From Bombyx mori (lineage: Eukaryota > Arthropoda > Insecta > Lepidoptera > Bombycidae), in contig NC_085135.1 in NCBI RefSeq assembly GCF_030269925.1, positions 3,410,753-3,474,752 on the forward strand: a stretch of DNA of 64,000 bases, read 5' to 3'. The notes beneath the pieces were generated by a model. The model ran no database searches, was not told the DNA's origin, and saw only the letters and a program-made list of their open reading frames with translations. This document shows, one piece after another, positions 1-9,479 of this stretch. Made by a program: the position numbers and the translations under genes. How positions within the stretch are numbered: position 1 is the first letter of the stretch; each line of letters starts with the position of its first letter.

Positions 1-900
1 TAACCTAACACTGTTCGGTTCTAAAATTGAGCAATTGTTTGCTGGCAAAGTTGGGAACTTTCTATGAAGCAAGCCGTTCAGAGTTTCATTAGAAAGCCTG
101 TTTCTTTTGTCAGTTTTTACATTTGAGAACACTGAATAATCTTTCAACCTCAGTCTTTGAAGAAGGAACTGCTAGCAAAAGTGAAATGACAATTACAAGG
201 TTTTCGTAAATGAAATTACCATGATAATCTTTCATGGTACATGAAGTACCTGTATATTACAATGCAAGTAAGTTCTGGTGACATCAACGAAAATAGGTAC
301 AATGTAATGAAGGAAAATAGGTAAAAAATTTGGCGGATTATACTTATTGGGATTCTGGGGAATCCCTAAGAAAAAAGCAGTGGCTTAATCTATGATTTAC
401 TTTACTAGAGGGTTACTGTTGAATCAAACCTTCTTTATAGTTTTTATACACAACTCTGTTTTATTCTTTTACTTGTCAACTCGACTTAATGTCATTCTCT
501 CCATAAAATAAAATGTTCATTGTTTTACTTTAATTATCGTTTATTTTAAAATTCACAACAGTTACTAGTATAGGCTTTGCTTTTTACCCCGAAATATCCT
601 AAATCCTGGTATTTTTTAAATTGTCTTTATCATCCAAAATATCAGCTATTTTTCCCTATAAAAGGGAGAATTCCCTAAAAGTGGAAGCACTGCTTCAAAG
701 TACGCTAACATTTTTTTTTATTGAGTCAGAACTCGTATCTGCCATCTAGTGAGTTTATTAGTTCATTAAGGCCAAAACGTTTCAAAAATGACCTCGCCGG
801 TTCCTAAAGATGACGCTAGTTGAATGTTCTTTTCCTTTGTATGGGAGTTGCACCCCCCTGGCTCGGTGGAAGTTCTTCCCTTCGTCGTATATTCATACAT
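1..900. other. AT-rich stretch without a recognised gene
   Basis: No reading frame, SINE, LINE or LTR signature is recognisable in these 900 bases. The sequence is AT-rich with many short stop-interrupted frames. A small open frame near 824-1012 runs into the tandem repeat that begins at about 901 and recurs in other copies of that repeat, so it is not treated as a gene. Confidence 0.5.
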
Positions 901-1636
901 AGGAACCAGAAGTACCGTAGAATTAAATAAAATTTCGCAACCTCAAAAAACCGTTCTGCTTACAGTAAACACAGTCGGTAGTCTGGCACTCCGTTTACAA
1001 CGGGATTTTTGAACGGAACTTGGCGCCAGATTCTACCGAATCTGTGGATCAAATTAATGTTTGTGGTGATAAAATTAATAATTTCAAGTAGATTAATTGT
1101 TGTAATTGATATGACTAGTTAATATCAGTAAAATAAAGTTGTGAGTGATTGATATAATGTACAATTTAGGAACCAGAAGTACCGTAGAATTAAATAAAAT
1201 TTCGCATCCTCAAAAAACCGTTCTGCTTATAGTAAACACAGTCGGTAGTCTGGCGATCCGTTTACAACGAGATTTTTGAACGGAACTTGGCGCCAGATTC
1301 TACCGAATCTGTGGATCAAATTAATCATCTTCATTTCATTTCATTCCATAATATCATTTTTCATAAAAATATGAATATAAATTAAAATAAGACATGACTT
1401 AAAGGTCTCAGTTACCAGGTCATGAAATCCATTAAAAATGTAGGAATAATTCCAGCGCACCTGGCGGCCGTAGATTACCATGTATTCTGGAATTATTTAT
1501 AGTCTGTGGCATGTCACTTTTTACATCGAAAAAAAGTCAGGATCGAAATTTTTGAGCGAGCTATAGTTTGTGGTGATAAAATTAATAATTTCAAGTAGAT
1601 TAATTGTTGTAATTGATATGACTAGTTAATATCAGT

Positions 1637-2508
1637 CGGTGCTCGGCCCCCTTTTGTGGAATATCGGGTATGACTGGGTACTGAGGGGTGCCCTCCTCCC
1701 GGGCCTAAGCGTAATCTGTTACGCAGACGGCACGCTGGTCGTGGCCCGGGGGGGGAGTTTTGCTGAGTCTGCTCGTCTTGCCACCGCTGGGGTGGCGCAT
1801 GTCGTCGGCAAAATCAGGAGATTGGGCCTCGACGTGGCGCTCAGTAAATCCGAGGCCATGTGGTTCCACAGGCCCCGGAGAGTGCCACCTGTCGATGCCC
1901 ATATCATCGTTGGAGGCGTCCGTATCGAGGTCGGGGTGCAGTTGAAGTACCTCGGCCTCATTCTGGACAGTCGTTGGACCTTCCGTGCTCACTTTCTGAA
2001 CCTGGTCCCTCATTTGTTGGGGGTGGCCGGCGCGTTAAGCCGGCTTCTGCCCAACGTGGGGGGGCCTGACCAGGTGACGCGCCGTCTCTATACGGGGGTG
2101 GTGCGATCAATGGCCCTATACGGGGCGCCCGTGTGGGGCCAGTCCCTGGCCGTGGGGGTAGCGAAGCTGCTGCAACGGCCGCAACGCACCATCGCGGTCA
2201 GGGTCATCCGTGGCTATCGCACCATCTCCTTCGAGGCGGCGTGTATACTGTGCACCTGCGTGAGCCGGAAAGTGAGGCGTCCTCTGTCACGATTCACCCA
2301 GTTCACAAGAACCGGGCGAATCGCCTCGACGGTCCTACGACTAGCCGAAGGATCGGCCAGCCGTCTGGACCATGACTCCAGCACGGACCGCCGAGATTGG
2401 GCCCTCCGCGCTCTGACCACACTGAGGCTGGGACGTGCCACGCCCTCCATCCCCAGTGAAGGGCTGAAGTCCGGCGATTTCCTCCTGACAAAAAAAAAAA
2501 AAAAAAAA
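1637..2508 (+). mobile_element. R1-clade LINE fragment with internal inversion and poly(A)
   Basis: A GC-rich fragment sits inside the AT-rich tandem repeat. The 12 bases gttaatatcagt occur just before it (1625-1636) and again just after its A-run (2509-2520), a target-site duplication typical of target-primed reverse transcription. Bases 1639-2250 read in the plus direction as the middle of an R1-clade reverse transcriptase. Bases from about 2251 to 2490 are the reverse complement of the next coding segment, which in the plus-strand R1 copy at 42-47 kb follows directly. An A-run (about 2490-2508) ends the insert. The fragment therefore lacks the 5' half, the true 3' end and the normal orientation of its last quarter. 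Confidence 0.85.
1639..2250 (+). pseudogene. R1-clade reverse transcriptase fragment
   Basis: The reading frame gives LLWNIGYDWVLRGALLPGLS, then a catalytic box VICYADGTLVV in which the usual second aspartate of YADD is replaced (YADG). It continues through the thumb region with KYLGLILDSRWTFRAHF, LSRLLPNVGGP and RSMALYGAPVWGQ to FEAACIL, where coding sense is lost at the inversion junction. It matches the same region of the complete R1-type ORF2 at 45-46.8 kb. With the altered YADD box and no endonuclease or start it cannot be active. Clade assignment is firm from the ordered motifs; the family name is not known to me. Confidence 0.85.
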
Positions 2509-3380
2509 GTTAATATCAGTAAAATAAAGTTGTGAGTGATTAATATAATATGCAATTTAGGAACCAGAAGTACCGTAGAATTAAATAAAATTTCGCATCC
2601 TCAAAAAACCGTTCTGCTTACAGTAAACACAGTCGGTAGTCTGGCGATCCGCTTACAACGAGATTTTTGAACGGAACTTGGCGCCAGATTCTACCGAATC
2701 TGTGGATCAAATTAATCATCTTCATTTCATTTCATTCCATAATATCATTTTTCATAAAAATATGAATATAAATTAAAATAAGACATGACTTAAAGGTCTC
2801 AGTTACCAGCTCATAAAATCCATTACAAATGTAGGAATAATTCCAGCGCACCCTGGCGGCCGTAGATTACCATGTATTCTCGAATATTTATAGTCTGTGG
2901 CATGTCACTTTTTACGTCGAAAAAAAGTCAGGATCGAAATTTTTGAGCGAGCTATAGTTTGTGGTGATAAAATTAATAATTTCAAATAGATTAATTGTTG
3001 TAATTGATATAACTAGTTAATATCAGTAAAATAAAGTTGTGAGCGATTGATATAATGTACAATTTAGGAACCAGAAGTACCGTAAAATTAAATAAAATTT
3101 CGCAACCTCAAAAAACCGTTCTGCTTACAGTAAACACAGTGGGTAGTCTGGCGCTCCGTTTACAACGGGATTTTTTAACGGAACTTGGCGCCAGATTCTA
3201 CCGAATCTGTGGATACTCCAACATCAGAAGTGGGATCACCACGTGACGAAAAACGGCCTAATGACGTAATCCAAACTATGGAAAACAGAATGAGATTGCC
3301 GTGTCGGCGTATGAATTTCCATTCGAAGAGATCAATGAGATACAATTTTGGGAATGAGGCTTCTCTTTGTGTGCCTAACT

Positions 3381-3840
3381 TTGAACACTAGCGTGCAGGC
3401 TTGGTTGTTGCAATGTATGGTGTCGATACCCAAGTTAAGTATATCCCAATTTATCTCAATTTAGGTAATATGCAATGCTCGTTTAGACCTGAAATTTGAA
3501 CACCAGCGTGTAGGCTTGGTTGTTGCAATATTAGTAATGGCGTGTAGGCCTAAGTTTGAACACCAGCGTCGAGGCTTGGTTGTTCTGGTATTCTAGGGTA
3601 TTGAGACCTGAAATTTGAGTGCCAGCGTCGAGGCTTGGTAGCTCTTCAGACATCTTAGGGCCTTGGAGCCTGGAATCTAACTGCCAGCGTCGAGGCTTGG
3701 TAGCTCTAGATTATTAAGGCTTCCAGGCCTGAAATCTGAACACAAGCGTCGAGGCTTGGTACTTTTGGTATTCTAGGGTTTTGAGATCTGAAATTTGAGT
3801 GCCAGCGTCGAGGCTTGGTATCTCAAATAAAGGAGTCGAG
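3381..3840. repeat. Tandem array of covarying hairpins, ~60-bp period
   Basis: Six or seven units have cores starting near 3391, 3504, 3565, 3624, 3685, 3745 and 3804. Each core is a hairpin with a 6-base loop (gtcgag, or gtgcag/gtgtag in the first two) flanked by ccagc and gct-t-gg, the t in the 3' arm being unpaired. Hairpins seen: 3381-3413, 3496-3528, 3558-3585, 3617-3644, 3676-3710, 3738-3765 (weak) and 3794-3827. The outer stems differ between units, yet pairing is kept: ttgaac pairs with gtt(g)caa, gaac with gttc, tctaac with g(c)t(c)taga, tttgag with ctcaaa. In 3676-3710 pairing appears to extend to about 3661 and 3727. No protein is encoded. Function unknown; a structured RNA is the simplest reading. 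Confidence 0.75.
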
Positions 3841-4278
3841 ACCAGGACACTAAAAGTCGAACTCGATAGTAATTTAGTGTAATAGTGAAGTGAGATGATT
3901 TATGTGAAGTATATCATTTTGACGCAGGGACGCGTCATGAGCAGGATGGCCGTGTCGGCGCGTGTTTTTTTTTATAACCATTAGTTCATGATTAATAAAG
4001 ATGGGACGACAAACAACAGGTGCAAGCATTCATCGAAAACAACACGAGCAAGATAAGAGTCGTAAACAACATCGTCCCACCACGATACCTTGTTATAAAA
4101 ACGCTCCGTTGTTGTCTCTCGAGCTCAGAAGCGAGCGAGTCGCCGTATCAGACGAAACGCTCCTGCGTAATATACGCTCTGAGTTTCATTTCACATTTCT
4201 AGTTTTATTGACTTACGAAGACCGCCCGCTTACCATGTCGCTACCCGAAAGTGGAAATACTCCAACATATATATATAT

Positions 4279-4318
4279 GTCGTGGATAACGACTTGTAGT
4301 TGTCGTGGATAACGACTT
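4279..4318. repeat. Direct repeat of a 17-base hairpin
   Basis: The 17 bases gtcgtggataacgactt occur at 4279-4295 and 4302-4318. Each can fold with the stem gtcgt/acgac around a ggata loop. It follows a short (at)n run. It is small, but it is another repeated stem-loop in the same neighbourhood as the hairpin array. Confidence 0.6.
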
Positions 4319-4411
4319 TTAGTAATATTAAGACGGTGGTTTTGATTATTATTTTAAATGATGAAATGTTGTTTTGATAAATATCACAAAATGAAGGGTA
4401 GACTCCGTAAC

Positions 4412-4460
4412 GCCACAGTATAAAATGGCGGTACGTGGACAGAGTCGTGGCATTCGTGTC
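4412..4460 (+). promoter_or_regulatory. TATA-type promoter in a probable LTR
   Basis: A TATAAAA element lies at 4419-4425, followed at the expected distance by a tcagaca-like initiator around 4457-4466. This arrangement is usual for insect LTR promoters. No transcript evidence is available from the sequence. Confidence 0.4.
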
Positions 4461-4683
4461 AGACAGTGATTCCGTCCGTCTCAGCAGTGAGTCTCTGACA
4501 GTCAGTCAGTCAGTCAGTCAGTCGGTCTGTCGGTATGTGCAACGAAGCTGTCGGTTTACCCTGTCATTGTGAAAGTTGTGTGTGTTGAGTTTCAATAATT
4601 ATTATTGAAAAGTTTTATTGACTAAACTGAGTTCAATCGAATACGAGTGATGACGGAAACTACCGCTCAGCCATCCCTGACGT

Positions 4684-5010
4684 GTGCCAACATCAGAAAT
4701 GAGATCAGGACTCTACTCTCACTGGCGTGACGTGTTTGAACATGTTCGAAGTACAGCAAAAAAACATGATGCAGATCAGAATACTAGTAGTGGTACGCCA
4801 CAAGAGCGTGAATGCAGCATACGTAAGTCGTGTAATAACGTCTCTGTTACCTCGATGGAAGATCTGAGCCACGAAGAAATCGTCACATCTTACGTTCTGG
4901 CTCATGTTGCCCAGTTTGACTGTCGACTTCATCACATGGCATTTACTAGCGGAAATACAACATGTAACAAGCTATTGCAAGAAATTAAGGCAAGTGCAAA
5001 TCTCAAGTGA
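4684..5010 (+). CDS. Hypothetical frame, possible gag start
   Basis: About 108 codons are open from a GTG at 4684; the first ATG is five codons later. The product is polar and rich in His, Ser and Lys, with no zinc knuckle, protease or transmembrane segment that I can recognise. Its first bases (ccaacatcagaaatgagatc) resemble those at 3216-3237 after the tandem repeat, which suggests both are the start of the internal region of related LTR elements. It follows the probable LTR directly. It could be the N-terminal part of a gag gene or a chance frame. Confidence 0.25.
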   Translation: MPTSEMRSGLYSHWRDVFEHVRSTAKKHDADQNTSSGTPQERECSIRKSCNNVSVTSMEDLSHEEIVTSYVLAHVAQFDCRLHHMAFTSGNTTCNKLLQEIKASANLK

Positions 5011-5269
5011 AACTTCGATCGCAATAATGGATCTGTCATGACGAGTGGGTAGTTCCGACAAGAATTATTTTAAGCGGCTGACTTCTGCTAGAGTTACATG
5101 GCACTAGTGCAGTAAACCAGGACATGAGACTGTGAATTGTCGCTGAAATTTTAGAATCTACTAGATTCAATACCAATAACACTACACGTTCGATGACTTC
5201 GGGCTCCAGCAAGCAAGCAAACAAGAAAGCAAGCAAGTTTCCGTGGGGAAGAAAAATTGGCACATCTGA

Positions 5270-6046
5270 AGTCGTCGTAACCTGTAAGATAAGACGTCCG
5301 GTGCGTTCGTGTCTGGCGATGCGGCGGTGTTCGGGTTCCGCTGGCGGATGCAGGTTTTTCCGGTGAAGTGCGTGCTTGTGCGTGCTTGACAAGTGTTCGC
5401 GGTTGGCTTCCTCAGTGTGGGAGTAACATCGTGTAGGAGAGGTGGAACCCGTAAAATTGTAGTTTGCGTGGTGGCTGGTAAGATTTGTTGCGGTAAGAAG
5501 TTTGCATGGTGGTAAAATGTCTTGTGAGTCTGCACAGGTAGCCGGAGGTGAGACTTCCGCGGTCGCGGCCCACCCAGTCCGCGAGAACCGGGCAGATCGC
5601 CTCGACGGTACGGAGGCCGGCCGACGGGTCCGCCAAACGACGAGACCACGCCTCCAGCACGGACTGCCGAGATTGGTGCCCCCGCGCTCCGGCTGCACTT
5701 GCGCTAGGGCGCGCCACCTCGTAGGAGACTGTGAGGTATCCTTGAATGACTCTGACTGCGATCGTGCGCTGCCGGCGTCACAGCGCGGCGACGTTCTCGT
5801 GGGTAAGGACGTGGCCCCAGACGGGTGCTCCGTATAGTGCCATCAATCGCACGGGTACCATCACCCTGCCTATTTCTGCCGTGAAGCAGTGGTGTATTCC
5901 GGTTTGAAGGGTGGGGCAGCGGTTGTAACTATACTGAGACCTTAGAACTTCTATCTCAAGGTGTGTGGTGCGTTTACGCTGTGGATGTCTATGGGTTCCA
6001 GTAACCACTTAACACAAGGTGGGCTGTGAGCTCGTCCACACATTAA
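5270..6046 (+). mobile_element. Bm1-type SINE (copy 1), diverged and interrupted
   Basis: The left part (5270-5541) starts with a tRNA-like head, as in the cleaner copy at 6931-7379, and reaches cttgtgagtctgcacaggta. The right part (5849-6046) resumes with gcacgggtacc and runs through the Bm1 body to ctgtgagctcgtccacac. The copy is much more diverged than copies 2 and 3. Its A box and B box are degraded, so it is probably not transcribed by RNA polymerase III. It is split by an R1-type fragment at 5542-5848. Confidence 0.8.
5542..5848 (-). mobile_element. R1-clade LINE fragment inside Bm1 copy 1
   Basis: On the minus strand this reads as R1-type ORF2: RLMALYGAPVWGH, then, after a frame break and an internal deletion, QSRQSVLEAWSRRLADPSAG and CPVLADWVGRDRG. 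The same order occurs in the complete copy near 46.0-46.4 kb. It is flanked by gcacaggta (5533-5541) and gcacgggta (5849-5857), a 9-base duplication with one mismatch, which matches one site in the Bm1 consensus. No poly(A) remains at its 3' end. It is a short dead fragment. Confidence 0.8.
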
Positions 6047-6058
6047 ATCGAAGAGCGT

Positions 6059-6202
6059 AATCAAACGAAATTAGATACGAAGTTTAAAGGGCCGTTTAAA
6101 GTAGTTGAAGTATTGGATGGTGACCGTTACACATTGAAAGCTTTAAATTCAAAACGTACTTACAAATACCCACATGATAGGCTAAGAAAAATGCCAGCAT
6201 GA
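6059..6202 (+). pseudogene. Gypsy-type integrase C-terminus (GPY/F module)
   Basis: Forty-seven codons and a TGA encode a peptide with KFKGPFKVVEVLDGDRYTLK and a basic tail ending RLRKMPA. This is the GPY/F module found at the C-terminus of Ty3/gypsy integrases, where it aids DNA binding and target choice. The catalytic core is absent because Bm1 copy 1 lies directly upstream. An acidic stretch (EVDVNDDES) would continue in the bases after the stop if the frame were read on. Together with the LTR-like blocks at 3.9 and 6.73 kb it points to a decayed gypsy element across 3.9-6.9 kb. Confidence 0.75.
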
Positions 6203-6930
6203 CACATACCAGTCGAGGTTGATGTAAATGATGATGAAAGCTTAAATTGTGGTGAAAACTCTAGTAAGGATAGTCTATCGGCCGTATTGTGTACGACCGT
6301 ACCAGTAGCTATTACGTAGTCGTAGCCCGGTAGAAATCGGTGTCTCTTGAGGCAACTTAAGTAGTCCGTGGGTGCGCGGTGCGCGTTTGGCTCTGGCGGA
6401 GGTCGGGGTCTGTAAAGACCATCGTGTGTAGTCAGCGGGTGATGCACACGGGCGATCCACGCTGTGGATGCGCATCATGAGGGCAATTGCGATTGCTGGT
6501 CGGCTGGAGAGCCGTGGCGTTGCCTGATTTGTACAGAGTAAATTTGAAGTTTGATGAACGACGTGCTCTGGCTGCTGAATAGTGAACTTTGTATACCCTA
6601 TTGTTTGATTTGGTTAAAATGGTATTAAAACAGTTTAAAGCTTTGATGACTTTAAATTTTCCGATAAGTCGTAAAGTGTAGTCAGGAGTGATCGAGCGGA
6701 ACAAGTGTTCTCGTGGATGTTTTTGATTGTAGGTTAACCATCACACGAGGACGTGTACAATCAGGAAGGCCGTGTCGCAATCGACACGTGACGGCGCTCG
6801 ATGGGTCAACTATTCACCGGCCGAGCGGAGCGACGTGCCGGTAGCTGCGTAATATCGAGTATTTTTGGTAAATGAGAACAATCTGGTGAGTCGTATTATT
6901 TTTATTTGGAATCTGGTGCCGAATGTTCTC
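6203..6930. other. Gypsy remnant: 3' region and LTR-like start
   Basis: No protein frame is convincing. From about 6735 the sequence accatcacacgaggacgtgt then caggaaggccgtgtcg resembles the LTR-like start at 3916, so this is probably the 3' LTR of the element whose integrase tail ends at 6202. The LTR is interrupted at 6931 by Bm1 copy 2. Confidence 0.35.
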
Positions 6931-7379
6931 TTTTTTTTTTTTTTTTTTTTATTGCTTAGCTGTGTGGACGAGCTCACAGCCCACCTGATGTTAAGTGGTT
7001 ACTGGAGCCCATAGACATCTACAACGTAAATGCGCCACACACCTTGAGATATAGTTCTAAGGTCTCAGTATAGTCACAACGGCTGCCCCACCCTTCAAAC
7101 CGAAACGCATTACTGCTTCACGGCAGAAATAGGCAGGGTGGTGGTACCTACCCGTGCGGACTCACAAGAGGTCCTACCACCAGTAATTACGCAAATTATA
7201 ATTTTGCGGGTTTCATTGTTATTACACGATGTTATTCCTTCACCGTGGAAGTCAATCGTGAACATTTGTTGAGTACGTATTTCATTAGAAAAATTGGTAC
7301 CCGCCTGCGGGATTCGAACACCGGTGCAACGCTTCAACACGAATGCACCGGACGTCTTATCCGTTAGGCCACGACGACC
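6931..7379 (-). mobile_element. Bm1-type SINE (copy 2)
   Basis: On the minus strand the element begins at 7379 with a tRNA-like head. The polymerase III A box (tggcctaacgg) lies at 7361-7371 and the B box (ggtgttcgaatcc) near 7310-7322. The body follows and it ends in a 20-base A tail, seen here as T at 6931-6950. It is about 450 bp, the full length I know for Bm1. SINEs of this type do not encode protein and rely on LINE machinery to move. I could not find a convincing target duplication. Confidence 0.9.
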
Positions 7380-7845
7380 AATCTTGTCGAGAAATCTATT
7401 AGTAGTAGCTTCATAATTCAGGAATTTTATGCGAAGGTTCTCATAAAGAGTCTGTTGTTTTAACCAAAACTGTACGGAACAAATCCTTTGCGATGGTTTA
7501 TTGCTTACTCATTTTTATGTCATGTACTACCCGATAGTTGTTTTAATCGGTTCGGTGAGATTGAGCTTTCAACGAAATAAGCACTTAAATCTAGTGTGTC
7601 CTTATTCGAAGCCCACACTTGCGTTATTGATGACCAAGTTCGCGATGAGCTCATGGAATTGTTCTTGACAAGAAGTGCTAGAAACCGTACATCTTTTTTA
7701 AATTATTCTATCCAAAGAATAACAGAGGCGAGCCCCTTCGAATTCTTAATAGTTCGCGTGCCATATCTCTAAAGGTTTTTACATAAAATGATACTGAAAG
7801 TAAGAGATTAACCTTAACCTTAACCTAACCGAGACCAAAGAGAGA
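7380..7845. other. Stretch without a recognised feature
   Basis: AT-rich sequence with no convincing frame or repeat. It ends in a few aacctta/aaccta motifs (7809-7829), too short and irregular to call telomeric. Confidence 0.4.
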
Positions 7846-8000
7846 ATACACTTTATTGCACACCAACACAATTTACATTCAAAAAAAAACAGTCAAAAAG
7901 CACATATGTACAATAGGCGGTCTTATCGCTAAAAGCGATCTCTTCCAGACAACCGTTTAATTTACAGAAATTCTGTAAAATATAAAAATATAGCAGGTAT
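7846..8000 (-). mobile_element. Probable LINE 3' tail
   Basis: Read on the minus strand it ends gtgtgcaataaagtgtattctc, preceded by a run of T and by gttgtctggaagagatcgct with its small hairpin agcgatctc...gcgataagac. This arrangement (short hairpin, T-run, gcaataaagt-type end) is one I associate with CR1/jockey-like LINE tails in moths. No coding part is recognisable upstream. The assignment is tentative. Confidence 0.35.
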
Positions 8001-8543
8001 GTTGCGGTGTACCATAGACAATACATAAGATGACAATACATACAAAGAGCATGATTACATAGTTGCCATTAAGTAGTGCTACTGACGAGACTGTGATGAG
8101 TGAGGTGAAAGTAGAGCACGCGTCACGTAAAAAGAACGCTGGAAGAAAGTGGAGGGGGTGTGTTTGCGCACGGATACGCTCGCGCACGAAAATACTAGGT
8201 ACTTTTGTTTTATTTTTGAAGTAATCTTTCGCTCGCGACTTCGTATATTGGTTATAGGTATGTACAGTTTAGTAGTTCTGTACTCTTGTATCTGTATGTA
8301 GTTACGTGTTACAGGAGAGCGTAGAAAGATATCATAAGTTTGAAGTTAAAGTAGTTTATGAAAGTTAAAGTTTAGGTAAAGTTATAAGAATGATAATTTC
8401 TCTTGATGTGAATTGTACGATAGTTAGTGATGCACTCTCTTGACTGTAATTAAATTTCATATTACATTATTTGTTGTCACGCGGCAAAAAGCGGATCGCG
8501 TCGCGAGTAAGCATGACGTTCTGGTACTGTTGGTGGTCGGCAA
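8001..8543. other. Stretch without a recognised feature
   Basis: No gene or known repeat is recognisable. The left edge may still belong to the LINE tail. The right edge carries one copy of the hAT target duplication, which ends at 8551. Confidence 0.4.
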
Positions 8544-8634
8544 TCCTTAACTAGGAGTGGGTGATATAAATCGTATATAGATTCAATATCTATATATCGC
8601 AGCAATATCGTTGAATCCGATATCGCCCCGCACG

Positions 8635-8796
8635 AAATCTATATATCGATATTAGCCGATACACGATATTGCTCGATGTGATGCGCATCGCCATATCGTA
8701 CCGATTCGTGAATCGAAATCTATATTTCGATATCAGCCGATACACGATATTGCTCGATGTGATGCTCATCGGCATATCGTACCGATTCGTTAATAT
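8635..8796. repeat. 81-bp direct duplication in the hAT left arm
   Basis: A block starting aaatctatat at 8635 is repeated from 8716. It contains agccgatacacgatattgct, then atgtgatgc, then catatcgtaccgattcgt, with only a few differences. Subterminal repeats of this kind are common in hAT-derived non-autonomous elements and may be transposase-binding sites; that role is inference. Confidence 0.75.
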
Positions 8797-8847
8797 CAGC
8801 AATATTCGTTTGGTTCGTATCGAATCGGCCAGAGTGAGTGAGCGCAC

Positions 8848-9093
8848 TGTTATATCCCTAACCTGTATAGACTAATGCTTACCAAACACCTTACTCATCA
8901 TAAGCTCTCTCACAGTGATTTCATGAGAACATACCAGGCTCAGTTCGGGTCAGATATTCATTGAAGTGAGACGTTTACCAATTTTCCTCACTATTTCTAA
9001 ATTCTTTTATTATAATTAATTATTCATTAAAAATATTGTGTAGTGTGGAATAAATCCTTTTTTAAAAAGAGTTCGGCCTTCTCACTACTAACA
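8848..9093 (+). repeat. E1 5' LTR
   Basis: A 246-bp repeat identical as far as I can see to 21500-21745. It starts TGTTATATCCC and ends CTACTAACA. It contains gtggaataaatcc, a likely polyadenylation signal, near its 3' end. A primer-binding candidate starts within a few bases of the end. Confidence 0.95.
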
Positions 9094-9479
9094 TTTGGTG
9101 GCAGCTTAAGGGATTTTAAGTAAAGAAAATCCGGGAAACGCCTTCGTGTGTGAACAGTGTACAAAAGTTGTAAATTCAAAAACTAATTTCGGCTGTATTC
9201 GCCGTTGTGAGTTCTGCATCTCTCATTTGTGAAAAGTGAAAATAACATGTTCGTGAACATCTTATACATGTAAGTTAATTCATGTGCACATTCCATCGGT
9301 GGTGTATATTCAAATAAATCACAAAACCAAAAGTGAAATAAACTTTCAACTAAATAAACTTTAATCCACAAACACCTCACGCTATCGCTACAATTGTCCA
9401 GTTCCGAGAACTCTTATCTCGCTCAGCGCATCCGCTCACCTGTATTTGGTATCGAATAAATTCAAGATAAATTATTACG
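9094..9479 (+). other. E1 5' untranslated leader
   Basis: The 386 bases between the LTR and the gag start carry the primer-binding candidate (tttggtggcagcttaaggg) and no long frame in the element's sense. A packaging signal and an env splice donor would be expected here, but I cannot point to them. Confidence 0.6.

Larger units (their letters stand above)
901..3213. repeat. 507-bp tandem repeat, two full units plus partial copies
   Basis: Units begin with the same bases (aggaaccagaagtaccgta) at 901, 1168, 2559 and 3066. After removing the LINE insertion and its duplicated target (884 bases), the second and third units are both about 507 bp. The first unit is about 267 bp because it lacks roughly 240 bp found in the others (the stretch like 1330-1562). 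The fourth follows the consensus only to about 3213. Each unit contains a purine/pyrimidine-balanced block ending in ttggcgccagattctaccga and an AT-rich block. The repeat resembles an LTR end plus primer-binding region that has become tandem, but this is a guess. No protein is encoded. Confidence 0.8.
3916..4680 (+). mobile_element. Probable decayed gypsy-type LTR
   Basis: The block begins with a short inverted element around tgacgcagggacgcgtcatg followed by gcaggatggccgtgtcgg, a start resembling that at about 6735-6775. It contains a clear TATA element at 4419-4425 and, about 30 bases on, a gtcagaca initiator-like site, as expected of U3/R in an LTR. A short (gtca)n run lies at 4501-4524. 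A gag-like open frame starts right after it. Boundaries and the matching LTR are not certain, so the call rests on layout and the promoter. Confidence 0.35.

Noticed and set aside
824..1012. Small gene encoding 62 residues
   Set aside because: Its second half is the tandem repeat and the same frame recurs at 3055-3246; nothing indicates a protein.
3381..3840. CRISPR-like array
   Set aside because: The periodic units are imperfect along their whole length and lack constant repeats separated by unrelated spacers; the genome is a eukaryote's.
7308..7371. A tRNA gene at the head of Bm1
   Set aside because: A and B boxes are present, but the sequence continues into the SINE body and A tail and has no complete cloverleaf; it is the tRNA-derived SINE head.
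7806..7832. Telomeric repeats
   Set aside because: Only about four irregular ccttaa/cctaa units; far weaker than the block at 32.2 kb.
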